Part shown: piece after piece, positions 36,819 through 46,415 of the stretch
Numbering within the stretch: the stretch's first letter is position 1
Layout: each line of letters starts with the position of its first letter
Translations under genes and position numbers: made by a program
The notes under the pieces: model-generated
What the model was told of the DNA's origin: nothing
Seen by the model: only the letters and a program-made list of their open reading frames with translations
Database searches by the model: none
DNA from: Bacteroidales bacterium
GTDB lineage: Bacteria; Bacteroidota; Bacteroidia; Bacteroidales; Rikenellaceae
Length of the DNA stretch: 64,000 nucleotides
NCBI GenBank assembly: GCA_910575495.1
Contig: CAJTFS010000006.1
Location: forward strand, 1-64,000
Reading direction: 5' to 3'

Positions 36819-36854
36819 GGACTTTGCAGGCGTGATGTTTGCAAAGTCCTTTTT
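36819..36854 (+). terminator. Terminator of tig
   Basis: Perfect 9-bp stem GGACTTTGC with GCAAAGTCC and five Ts, 26 bp after the stop. Confidence 0.85.
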
Positions 36855-37053
36855 GTGAAAGGGAGCCAATCCCGGAATGAGAAATCGAACGTCGGAATCG
36901 GTGTTTTTTCGGCGGTTCCGCATGCCGGAATGCGTTTTCCGGCGGGTGCGCCGGTCGTCTTTCCGGCCGAAATGCCTTGCGTGCGGGATGCGGCGAAACG
37001 AATTTCGGTTTTCGATGCTGATTTGTGAATTTTAATTTGTGAACTCTGCGAAT

Positions 37054-37721
37054 ATGTCCGAATTTGAGAAATATGCACGCGGGAAGTGCGGCATCAGTTC
37101 GTTGAAACTGCACGATTTCCGCTCCGTCTGCGAGGCCTACGTCTCGCCGACGATCATCGAGGAGCGCCAGTTGAACATCGCCACGATGGACGTCTTCTCG
37201 CGGTTGATGATGGACCGCATCATCTTCCTCGGCGCACCCATCTACGACGATGCCGCCAACATCATCCAGGCGCAGCTGCTCTTCCTGGAGTCCGTCGATC
37301 CCGAGAAGGACATCCAGATCTACATCAACTCGCCCGGCGGTTCGGTTTCGGCCGGACTGGGCATCTACGACACCATGCAGCTGGTCGCTTCCGACGTCGC
37401 CACGATCTGTACGGGCCTCGCTGCGTCGATGGGCGCCGTGCTGCTCACGGCCGGGGCTCCCGGCAAACGGTCGGCGCTGCCCCATTCGCGGGTGATGATC
37501 CATCAGCCTCTGGGCGGAGCTCAGGGCCAGGCTTCCGACATCGAGATCACGGCCCGCGAGATCATGAAAACCAAGCGCGAGCTCTACGGCATCCTGGCCG
37601 CCCATTCGGGTGTTTCGGTCAAGAAGATCGAGAAGGACGCCGACCGCGACTACTGGCTCTCGGCCGCCGAGGCCCGCGACTACGGCCTCATCGACGAAGT
37701 GCTCACCAAACGCGAAAAACA

Positions 37722-37725
<4 letters not shown>
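37054..37725 (+). CDS. clpP: ATP-dependent Clp protease proteolytic subunit
   Basis: A 223-residue serine peptidase. Catalytic Ser in [10 protein letters not shown] (Ser125) and His in [10 protein letters not shown] (His150) are present, with [12 protein letters not shown] earlier. The ATG at 37054 is preferred to a GTG at 37039. clpX overlaps by 4 bp (ATGA). Confidence 0.94.
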
Positions 37726-38996
<1,271 letters not shown>

Positions 38997-39010
38997 ACGC
39001 GGTTTTTTGC

Positions 39011-39018
39011 TATCTTTG
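39011..39018 (+). promoter_or_regulatory. Promoter-like TATCTTTG upstream of the tkt repeat array
   Basis: Consensus -7 box 15 bp after the clpX stop, with a T-rich stretch before it. It lies upstream of the 73-bp repeats and would give a roughly 300-nt leader to tkt. Confidence 0.45.
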
Positions 39019-39058
39019 AATGCTTCCGCCCCGGCAATGCTCAAATAAATTCGGCATT

Positions 39059-39233
39059 GCCCTCGCTTATGCGTATTTTGGCATTCGCCGAAGATACTTC
39101 CGCTCGACAAAATGCAAGCAAGCTTGCTTTTGCCCTCGCTTATGCGTATCTTGGCATGCGCCGAAGATACTTCCGCTCGACAAAATGCAAGCAGGCTTGC
39201 TTTTGCCCTCGCTTATGCGTATCTTTGTTAGCC
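39059..39233 (+). repeat. 73-bp tandem repeat with promoter boxes (2.4 copies)
   Basis: Units start at 39059, 39132 and 39205, each GCCCTCGCTTATGCGTAT.... Between units is a hairpin of GCAAGC/GCTTGC arms. The last unit ends in TATCTTTG (39220-39227) with CTTG 20 nt upstream, a full promoter for tkt; the first two carry degenerate versions (TATTTTGG, TATCTTGG). The unit is related to the repeats at 14028-14080 and 21716-21770. Confidence 0.75.
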
Positions 39234-39325
39234 GCTTCGTCCGCACCGCCTTGCGGTCCGCTGAGTGCCGCGGGGGAGGTTCGTGCGAAGACCGATATGA
39301 AAAGATAAAACAACTCGAATAGCCT

Positions 39326-41356
39326 ATGTCTACAAATTCCAAACTTACGCGCGTCGCCGACAACATCCGTATCTTGTCGGCCGCCATGGTCGAGAAGGCC
39401 AAGTCGGGACATCCGGGCGGTGCCATGGGCGGTGCCGATTTCATCACCGTACTCTACACCGAGTTCCTGCGTTACGATCCCGAGCGTATGGACTATCCTT
39501 TCCGCGACCGTTTCTTCCTCGATCCCGGTCACATGTCGCCGATGCTCTACTCTACGTTGGCGCTTGCCGGCCATTATTCGGTCGACGACCTGCAGTCGCT
39601 CAGACAGTGGGGCAGCGTCACGCCCGGACATCCCGAGGTCGACGTCATGCGCGGTGTGGAGAATACGTCGGGTCCTCTGGGTCAGGGCCATGCCATGGCT
39701 CTGGGCGCCGCCATCGCCGAGCGCTTCCTGGCTGCCCGCTTCGGCGAGTGGACGGCTCACAAGACCTACGCCTATATCTCCGACGGTGCCGTCGAGGAGG
39801 AGATTTCGCAGGGCGTCGGCCGCATCGCCGGCCACCTGGGCCTTGCGAATTTCATCATGTACTACGATTCCAACAACATCCAGCTCTCGACCAAGGTCGA
39901 CGAGGTCGACACGGAGAATGTCGCTCAGAAGTACGAAGCATGGGGTTGGAACGTGCTGTCGGTCGACGGACACGACATCGACGGCCTCCGTGCGGCTCTC
40001 GTGGCCGCCAACGCCGAAACCGAGCGGCCGACCCTCATCATCGGCCGTACGACCATGGGCAAGGGTGCCGTGGCCGCCGACGGTTCGTGCTACGAGGACA
40101 AGGTTTCGACCCACGGCCAGCCGTTGTCGGCCGCCGGAGCCGATCTGGCCGCCACGGTCCGCAACCTCGGGGGCGATCCCGACGAGCCTTTCGCTTTCTT
40201 CGAGGAGAGCCGCGAGATTTTCGGTGCCCGCCGCGAAGCGCTCAAGGCATGGGCTGCCGAGCAGGCCAAGGTCGAGAAGAGCTGGCGCCAGGAGCATAAG
40301 GAGCTGGCCCGCAAGCTCGACGGCTTCTTCAAGGGCGAGCTTCCCGAGATCGACTACAAGTGCGTCGAGATGAAACCCGACGTCGCCACGCGCGCCGCGT
40401 CGGCCACGACTCTGGGGCTCTATGCCGAGAAGATCGAGAACATGATCGTCGCTTCGGCCGACCTCTCCAACTCCGACAAGACCGACGGCTTCCTCAAGAA
40501 GACCAAGGCTTTCGCCAAGGGCGATTTCTCCGGCAAATTCTTCCAGGCCGGCGTCTCCGAGCTCACCATGGCCTGCGTTATGAACGGTATGGCCCTGCAC
40601 GGCGGCGTCATTCCCGCCTGCGGCACTTTCTTCGTCTTCTCCGATTACATGAAGCCCGCCGTGCGTCTGGCGGCCCTCATGCGGCTGCATGTCGTCTATG
40701 TCTGGACCCACGATTCGTTCCGCGTCGGCGAGGACGGACCTACGCACCAGCCCATCGAGCACGAGGCGCAGATCCGATTGATGGAGCATCTGCGCAACCA
40801 CCACGGCGAGCGCTCGATGGTCGTTCTGCGGCCGGCCGACGGCGAAGAGACCCTTATGGCCTGGAAAACCGCCGTCGAGGAGCACCGCCCCGTGGCATTG
40901 GTGCTGTCGCGTCAGAATATCAAGAACTTGCCCACGTTGGGCCGTACGCGTCGGGAGGAGGCCGCGCAGGTCGTCAAGGGCGGTTACGTCGTTATGGATG
41001 CCGCCAAACCCGCTGCTGTCCTCGTCGCTTCCGGTTCGGAGGTCGCTACGTTGGTCGAGGGTGCCGAGTTGCTGGCCAAGGAGGGCATCGCCGTCCGCGT
41101 TGTCAACGTGCCTTCGGAGGGTCTTTTCCGCGACCAGCCCAAGTCGTACCAGGAGAGTGTCCTGCCTGTCGGCATCGCGCGTTACGGACTCACTTCCGGC
41201 CTGCCCGTCAATCTGTTGGGGCTCGTCGGCGAGAACGGCATGATCCACGGCCTCGACCACTTCGGTTTTTCGGCGCCCTACAAGGTTCTCGACGAGAAGT
41301 TCGGTTTCAACGGTGAAACCGTCGCCGCCGAAGTCAAGAAACTGCTGAAGAAGTAG
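39326..41356 (+). CDS. tkt: Transketolase
   Basis: A 676-residue thiamine-pyrophosphate enzyme of the pentose phosphate pathway. N-terminal AKSGHPGGAMGGAD and ENTSGPLGQGHAMALG, the TPP-binding segment SDGAVEEEISQG through DSNN, and the pyrimidine domain with THDSFRVGEDGPTHQPIEH are all present. Promoted from the upstream repeat array. The last 33 bp, including the stop codon, are duplicated downstream at 41459, 41557 and (degenerate) 41767. Confidence 0.95.
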   Translation: MSTNSKLTRVADNIRILSAAMVEKAKSGHPGGAMGGADFITVLYTEFLRYDPERMDYPFRDRFFLDPGHMSPMLYSTLALAGHYSVDDLQSLRQWGSVTPGHPEVDVMRGVENTSGPLGQGHAMALGAAIAERFLAARFGEWTAHKTYAYISDGAVEEEISQGVGRIAGHLGLANFIMYYDSNNIQLSTKVDEVDTENVAQKYEAWGWNVLSVDGHDIDGLRAALVAANAETERPTLIIGRTTMGKGAVAADGSCYEDKVSTHGQPLSAAGADLAATVRNLGGDPDEPFAFFEESREIFGARREALKAWAAEQAKVEKSWRQEHKELARKLDGFFKGELPEIDYKCVEMKPDVATRAASATTLGLYAEKIENMIVASADLSNSDKTDGFLKKTKAFAKGDFSGKFFQAGVSELTMACVMNGMALHGGVIPACGTFFVFSDYMKPAVRLAALMRLHVVYVWTHDSFRVGEDGPTHQPIEHEAQIRLMEHLRNHHGERSMVVLRPADGEETLMAWKTAVEEHRPVALVLSRQNIKNLPTLGRTRREEAAQVVKGGYVVMDAAKPAAVLVASGSEVATLVEGAELLAKEGIAVRVVNVPSEGLFRDQPKSYQESVLPVGIARYGLTSGLPVNLLGLVGENGMIHGLDHFGFSAPYKVLDEKFGFNGETVAAEVKKLLKK

Positions 41357-41799
41357 TTTCCGGCGGCAACATCTTCACGTGGCCGGCGAGGGTTTTTCCG
41401 GCGGCAAGGTCTTCGCGTGGCCGGCGAGGCTTTTCCGGCGGCAACGTCCTACCAAGGAGCCGCCGAAGTCAAGAAACTGCTGAAGAAGTAGTTTCCGGCG
41501 GCAAGGTCTTCGCGTGGCCGGCGAGGGTTTTCCCGGCGGCAACGTCCTACCAAGGAGCCGCCGAAGTCAAGAAACTGCTGAAGAAGTAGTTTCCGGCGGC
41601 AAGGTCTTCGCGTGGCCGGCGAGGGTTTTCCCGGCGGCAAGGTCTTCGCGTGGCCGGCGAGGCTTTTCCGGCGGCAACGTCTTCGCGTGGCCGGCGAGGG
41701 TTTTCCCGGCGGCAACGTCTTCGCGTGGCCGTCGAGGCTTTTCCGGCGGCAACGTCCTACCAAGGAGCCGCCGGAAGCAAGAAACTGTCGAACCGATAG
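41357..41799 (+). repeat. Minisatellite with duplicated tkt 3' ends
   Basis: About 440 bp made of roughly 37-bp units (TTTTCCGGCGGCAACGTCTT, then CGCGTGGCCGGCGAGG) interrupted by copies of the terminal 33 bp of tkt with its TAG (41459-41491, 41557-41589, degenerate 41767-41799). It lies between the tkt stop and the tkt terminator, so it is transcribed as 3' untranslated RNA. An open frame through it joins glyS but is not considered coding. Confidence 0.85.
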
Positions 41800-41820
41800 T
41801 CTCCGGTCTCTATGCCAATG

Positions 41821-41849
41821 ACCGCCCCGGAATTTTCCGGGGCGGTTTC
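41821..41849 (+). terminator. Terminator of tkt
   Basis: Perfect 12-bp stem ACCGCCCCGGAA with TTCCGGGGCGGT, 2-nt loop, followed by TT. It lies beyond the minisatellite. Confidence 0.85.
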
Positions 41850-41966
41850 GTATGGAGCGGATCGTCGGTTCTTGTGCCGCCGGGATTCCTCCGGATTGCG
41901 GCTCGAGCCCGAACTGCGAAACGACCGCCGCAGAGGCGACCGGTAGGAAAATTCCTTTTTATTTTG

Positions 41967-41974
41967 TATTTTTG
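41967..41974 (+). promoter_or_regulatory. Promoter -7 box of glyS
   Basis: TATTTTTG 31 bp before the glyS ATG at 42006, in an AT-rich stretch. Confidence 0.6.
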
Positions 41975-42005
41975 TCGATTGGAAAAATCAAAATCACAAA
42001 ATACG

Positions 42006-43550
42006 ATGACTCAGGAGGAACTTTTCAAGAAACTGGTTGCCCATTGCAAGGAATACGGCTTCGTATTCCCGTCGAGCGAGATCTACGACGGTCTGGGCGC
42101 CGTCTACGACTACGGCCAGAACGGCGTGGAGCTGAAGAACAACATCAAGCGCTATTGGTGGGATTCGATGGTCAAGCTCCACGAGAACATCGTGGGTCTC
42201 GATGCCGCCATCTTCATGCATCCGCGCACGTGGGAGGCTTCGGGCCATGTCGGAGCGTTCAACGATCCGCTCATCGACAACCGCGATTCCAAGAAGCGCT
42301 ACCGCGCCGACGTCCTTGTCGAGGAGTGGCTCGCCAAGCAGGACGAGAAGATCGAGAAGGAGGTCGAGAAGGCCCGCAAGCGCTTCGGCGAGTCGTTCGA
42401 CGAGGCCAAGTACCGCGAAACTTCGCCCCGCGTGCAGGAGACTATCGCCAAACGCGACGCCGTGCACAAGCGTTTTGCCGATGCGCTCAACGCCAACGAC
42501 CTCAATGAGCTGCGGCAGATCATCCTCGACTGCGAGATCGTGTGCCCCGTTTCCGGTACGCGCAATTGGACCGAGGTGCGGCAGTTCAACCTGATGTTCT
42601 CCACGCAGATGGGTTCCACGGCCGACGGCGCCAGCACCATCTACCTGCGCCCCGAGACGGCGCAGGGCATCTTCGTCAACTTTCTCAACGTGCAGAAGAC
42701 CGGCCGCATGAAGCTGCCGTTCGGCATTGCGCAGATCGGCAAGGCGTTCCGCAACGAGATCGTCGCCCGCCAGTTCATCTTCCGCATGCGCGAGTTCGAG
42801 CAGATGGAGATGCAGTTCTTCGTGCGCCCCGGCACCGAAATGGAGTGGTGGAACGAATGGAAGAACACCCGCATGGCCTGGCACCGCGCCCTGGGCTTCG
42901 GCGACGACAACTACCGGTTCCACGACCACGACAAGCTGGCCCACTATGCCAACGCCGCCACCGACGTGGAGTACAACTTCCCGTTCGGCTTCAAGGAGGT
43001 GGAGGGCATCCACTCGCGCACCGACTTCGACCTGGGCAACCACCAGAAGTTTTCGGGCAAGAAAATCCAGTATTTCGACCCCGAGACGGGCGAAAGCTAC
43101 GTGCCCTATGTCGTCGAGACGTCGATCGGCGTCGACCGCATGTTCCTGCAGGTCATGTCGGCGGCCTACACCGAGGAGCAGCTCGACGGCGGCGATTCGC
43201 GCGTGGTGCTGCGTCTGCCTGCGGCTCTGGCTCCCGTCAAGGCGGCCATCCTGCCGCTCGTGAAGAAAGACGGCATGCCCGAGATCGCGCAGAAGATCGT
43301 CGACGAGCTGAAGTACGATTTCAATGTGGTCTACGACGAGAAGGATTCGGTCGGCAAGCGTTACCGCCGCCAGGATGCCGTCGGTACGCCGTTCTGCATC
43401 ACCGTCGACGGCCAGACCGCCGAGGACGGCACCGTCACGGTGCGCCACCGCGATTCGATGGAGCAGGAGCGCGTCAAGATCGAGGCTCTGCATGCCATGG
43501 TCGAGGAGGAGTGCTCGTACCGGAAGTTGTTCAAGAAACTGAACCTTTAA
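42006..43550 (+). CDS. glyS: Glycyl-tRNA synthetase (alpha2, class II)
   Basis: A 514-residue class II synthetase of the single-chain dimer type. N-terminal KKLVAHCKEYGFVFPSSEIY, motif 2 region FRNEIVARQFIFRMREFEQ and motif 3 ETSIGVDRMFL are seen, plus the C-terminal anticodon-binding domain. The ATG at 42006 lies just below a promoter box; longer frames would run through the minisatellite and are rejected. Confidence 0.94.
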   Translation: MTQEELFKKLVAHCKEYGFVFPSSEIYDGLGAVYDYGQNGVELKNNIKRYWWDSMVKLHENIVGLDAAIFMHPRTWEASGHVGAFNDPLIDNRDSKKRYRADVLVEEWLAKQDEKIEKEVEKARKRFGESFDEAKYRETSPRVQETIAKRDAVHKRFADALNANDLNELRQIILDCEIVCPVSGTRNWTEVRQFNLMFSTQMGSTADGASTIYLRPETAQGIFVNFLNVQKTGRMKLPFGIAQIGKAFRNEIVARQFIFRMREFEQMEMQFFVRPGTEMEWWNEWKNTRMAWHRALGFGDDNYRFHDHDKLAHYANAATDVEYNFPFGFKEVEGIHSRTDFDLGNHQKFSGKKIQYFDPETGESYVPYVVETSIGVDRMFLQVMSAAYTEEQLDGGDSRVVLRLPAALAPVKAAILPLVKKDGMPEIAQKIVDELKYDFNVVYDEKDSVGKRYRRQDAVGTPFCITVDGQTAEDGTVTVRHRDSMEQERVKIEALHAMVEEECSYRKLFKKLNL

Positions 43551-43635
43551 TTGAAGTGAAAATGGAAAGGTCGAAGATGAAAGTCCGTCTGCCGGAACAT
43601 TTCATTTTCAACCTTTCACTTCTTGCTTTCTCGAA

Positions 43636-44049
43636 GTGTCGCGCATTCTGGCCATAGACTACGGTACCAAGCGTACGGGAATCGCCGTGAGCGACCCCCT
43701 GCGGCTGATCGCGGGCGGACTCGTGACGGTCGAGACGCGGCAGCTCGAAAAGTGGCTCGCAGACTATTTTGCCCGCGAGAACGTTGGTACCATTGTGTTG
43801 GGCAAACCCGCCCGGATGGACGGCACGCCCTCCGAGACGTGGCGTTTCATCGAGCCGCTCGCGGCGCGGCTGCGGCAGGCATGGCCCGACAAGGAGGTGG
43901 TTTTCCACGACGAGCGCTTCACTTCGGTGCTGGCCCACCGGGCGATGCTCGAAAGCGGCATCGGTAAGATGGCCCGCCGCGATAAGGCGTTGGTGGACAA
44001 GATTTCCGCCACGATCATTTTACAAAGTTACATGGAGTTCAACCAATGA
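43636..44049 (+). CDS. ruvX: Putative pre-16S rRNA nuclease / RuvX (YqgF)
   Basis: A 137-residue RNase H-like fold protein: ILAIDYGTKRTGIAVSD at the start, VLGKPARMDGTPSE in the middle and FHDERFTSVLA near 90-100, the YqgF signature. GTG start. The family has been described both as a Holliday-junction resolvase and as the nuclease maturing 16S rRNA 5' ends. It overlaps def by 4 bp. Confidence 0.9.
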   Translation: MSRILAIDYGTKRTGIAVSDPLRLIAGGLVTVETRQLEKWLADYFARENVGTIVLGKPARMDGTPSETWRFIEPLAARLRQAWPDKEVVFHDERFTSVLAHRAMLESGIGKMARRDKALVDKISATIILQSYMEFNQ

Positions 44050-44591
44050 TTTATCCGATTGTCATCTATGGCGACGAGGTGCTGCGCAAGCCCTGCGAGC
44101 CGGTCGCTGCCGATTTTCCCGATCTGAAAAAGCTCGTCGACGACATGTTTCTCACCCTCGGCGAAGCCGGAGGCGTGGGGCTGGCCGCTCCGCAGATCGG
44201 CAAGAGCCTGCGTCTTTTCATCGTCGACTGCACCCCGTGGGCCGAGGACGACCCGTCGTGCGCCGACTTCAAGCAGGCGTTCGTCAATGCCGAGATCTAC
44301 GCCTATTCCGAACAGACGAAAACTTACAACGAGGGCTGCCTGTCGTTTCCGGGGCTCTATGCCGATGTGCCGCGTTCGCTGTCGATCCGCGTGCGCTACC
44401 TCGACGAGGAGCTGAAGCCCCACGACGAGGAGTTCACGGGCTACAAGGCCTGGGTCATCCAGCATGAGTACGACCATATCGAGGGGCGCGTTTTCGTCGA
44501 CCGCGTCGCTCCCTTGCGCCGCAACCTGCTCAAAGGCAAGTTGCTCAACCTGGCCAAAGGAAAATATCGTTGCAGCTACAAGACCCGGTAG
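44046..44591 (+). CDS. def: Peptide deformylase
   Basis: A 181-residue metalloenzyme removing the formyl group from nascent N termini. The three motifs are intact: GVGLAAPQIG (43-52), EGCLSFPG with metal ligand C98, and HEYDHIEG with H140 and H144 and the catalytic Glu. Confidence 0.95.
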   Translation: MIYPIVIYGDEVLRKPCEPVAADFPDLKKLVDDMFLTLGEAGGVGLAAPQIGKSLRLFIVDCTPWAEDDPSCADFKQAFVNAEIYAYSEQTKTYNEGCLSFPGLYADVPRSLSIRVRYLDEELKPHDEEFTGYKAWVIQHEYDHIEGRVFVDRVAPLRRNLLKGKLLNLAKGKYRCSYKTR

Positions 44592-44693
44592 CCGAAAGGC
44601 GGTCGGGCGGCAAGCCGGTAAGCGCTTAGCGGCCGGAGCGCCTGCCGGTTCGGCCGAATACCGGGGCAGTCGTTTGCGCCTGTCCCAAAAATG

Positions 44694-44726
44694 AAAGCGG
44701 TTCCCGTAGAGGGAGCCGCTTTTCAT
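44694..44726. terminator. Bidirectional terminator between def and the beta-barrel gene
   Basis: Stem of 12 bp (AAAGCGGTTCCC with GGGAGCCGCTTT, one G-U pair) and T residues on both sides, between convergent genes. Confidence 0.75.
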
Positions 44727-44744
44727 ATTGCCGTTGCCGGAGCG

Positions 44745-45212
44745 TCAGAACTTGTAGGTTGCGCCGACGCTGATGATGATCGGATTTTTCCAGTATTTGT
44801 GGGTCTGCACCATCCACTTGAATCCGGCCGAGATGTCCCAGTTGCGCGTGATGTTGAAGTCGGTGCCGGCGCCGAGGTTGATGCCGCACGACCAGTCGCC
44901 GATGTCGTTGGCGCTCAGACCCACCTGCGGATAGAGCGTCCAGAAGCGCGCCGGGTGGAAGAGGTACTGCATGTCGGCGCTGATGTCCACCGAGCAGTAT
45001 TTCTTGCAGAGGAACGTCACGGCCGGCTGGATGCGCCATCTGTCCGTGAAGGAGTAGCGGGCCAGGGCGCCCACGCCGAAGATGGCGCCGTCGGCTCCGG
45101 TATTGGTATAGACGCCGATCTGCGGGCCGAGTGCCCATTTGCCCTTGTCCTGGGCCGAGACGGCTCCCACGGCGAAAAGTGCGGCCATAGCCGTCAGAAG
45201 AATCTTTTTCAT
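44745..45212 (-). CDS. Outer-membrane beta-barrel protein (OmpX/porin-like)
   Basis: A 155-residue protein with a signal peptide (ends GAVSAQ) and about eight amphipathic strands with alternating hydrophobic residues (IQPAVTFL, YPQVGLSA, DWSCGINLGAG, WDISAGFKWM), ending in the aromatic C-terminal signature ISVGATYKF. Small eight-stranded barrels of this kind are common and of mixed function; no specific role can be read from the sequence. Confidence 0.8.
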   Translation of the reverse strand: MKKILLTAMAALFAVGAVSAQDKGKWALGPQIGVYTNTGADGAIFGVGALARYSFTDRWRIQPAVTFLCKKYCSVDISADMQYLFHPARFWTLYPQVGLSANDIGDWSCGINLGAGTDFNITRNWDISAGFKWMVQTHKYWKNPIIISVGATYKF

Positions 45213-46333
45213 TTCCGGTTATTTTAATTTTACAAAAGTGAGCTTTTGTCCGTTTGCTTGTCAAATATATGCAAAAATCCCTTGTCTGCCAAGCAAATTC
45301 AACGAAGCGGGGTATTTTGATAACAAACCGACCACATCGCAACACTCGTGCCGCTTCGGGCGTTTCGGAGTCCCGAAAACGAAACGTCAGGGCCGAAAAA
45401 CAGGATATTCCGTCATCGCAGGCGGTTTTCCCGCTTCGCATGTCCGGTTCGGTTGTTCCGGGTGTGCGTTTCTGTCGCTTGCCGTCTCCGGATCCGCCCG
45501 GACCGGGGTTCGGTGTTCTCCGGGGGCGTCGGTCCGGACGGACAAAAGCCGCATAAGTCAGAAAAACAACTCGTGTAGATGCTGGACGCAGCGCACGGAA
45601 AGAGCGTAGGAGCGGTTGTCCGTTCGGAAAGGCTCGACGTAGCTCTGTTTGAAACCCAGGAAACTGGCGTTCGGATGGCCCGATGCGTAGGGGGACGAGG
45701 ACCACGCAAAGCCGCCGACGCCGACATTTTCCAAGGCTCCCGAGTCGCGGTTGCGGTCGCCCGCAGCAGATGTCGGGAAACAATCGCTGGAATGGATGGC
45801 GCGGAGAGGGAACAAGTTCAATTCTGAATTGTTTTGTTCTCGGCTCCGCAGCAAACTGGGATGTACAGCCGACGGCATAGCGGTCGGGAGACAGGAGTGC
45901 CGGCCCCGGTTGTCGGGGTTTTCCGGATTGCCGGGGCGCTGTCGTGCAGTCTTTGTTCGCGAACGCAGCTTGCGGATAGCGAGCTCGGCGACAGCTGAAT
46001 AGCAGCGAGCCTTCGCGTCGGGAGACTATGGTTCGCGCAACTCTGCGAGTTGCCGAAACCGACAAAGACCGTGTAAGACGATTCCTGAATATGCCCGCCG
46101 CCATAATGCCGCCGGCGGATTGCTGAATCTACTTTGCCTCGCTGATGCGAGCCGTGGCCCGCATCATTCCGGGCGGAAGTTGCTGGGGCAAAGTTAGGAA
46201 TTATAATCGTACTTTGTGCCTTGTCCCGAAACATTGTCCGGCTTCGATAGTGCGGTCCGGGGCCCGAATGAGACCCGATTAAAAACAAGTTCCGGTTCTC
46301 TGAATAAGGTTCGGTTCCATGTTCTCCGGCCGT
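45213..46333. other. 1.1-kb gene-free spacer with FISUMP-like fragment B
   Basis: No intact gene. 45558-46137 is the fragment homologous to those near 35 and 51 kb; the rest shows no recognisable feature. Confidence 0.65.
45558..45815 (-). pseudogene. FISUMP/C-type-lectin-like C-terminal fragment B
   Basis: Minus-strand frame encoding LFPLRAIHSSDCF, GALENVGVGGFAWSSSP, then NRSYALSVRCVQHLHELFF and a stop at 45558-45560. It shares with fragment A the leading sequence AATTGAACTTGTTCCCTCTC and with A and C further upstream segments out to about 46137. No N-terminal domain or signal peptide is attached, so it is read as an orphan 3' end rather than a gene. Confidence 0.6.
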
Positions 46334-46369
46334 AAAAAAGCGCCGCCCGGCCGTGAAGGCCGGGCGGCG
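46334..46369 (-). terminator. Terminator of ppdK
   Basis: Minus-strand 12-bp stem CGCCGCCCGGCC with its complement, loop TTCAC, followed by GC and six Ts; about 45 bp after the ppdK stop. Confidence 0.9.
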
Positions 46370-46415
46370 GATAGCGGGCGGAAACGGTCCCCTTCGCAGA
46401 GGCCCCCTCCGGGAA

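Noticed and set aside
41357..41799. CRISPR-like repeat array
   Set aside because: The roughly 37-bp units are contiguous, with no unique spacers; the interruptions are copies of the tkt 3' end, and no cas gene is nearby.
41514..42005. N-terminal extension of glyS through the minisatellite
   Set aside because: The encoded sequence is repetitive, the synthetase fold begins at 42006, and a promoter box and the tkt terminator lie in between.
45818..46288. 156-codon minus-strand frame
   Set aside because: It overlaps the repeated FISUMP-associated block, is broken in the homologous loci and matches no protein family I know.
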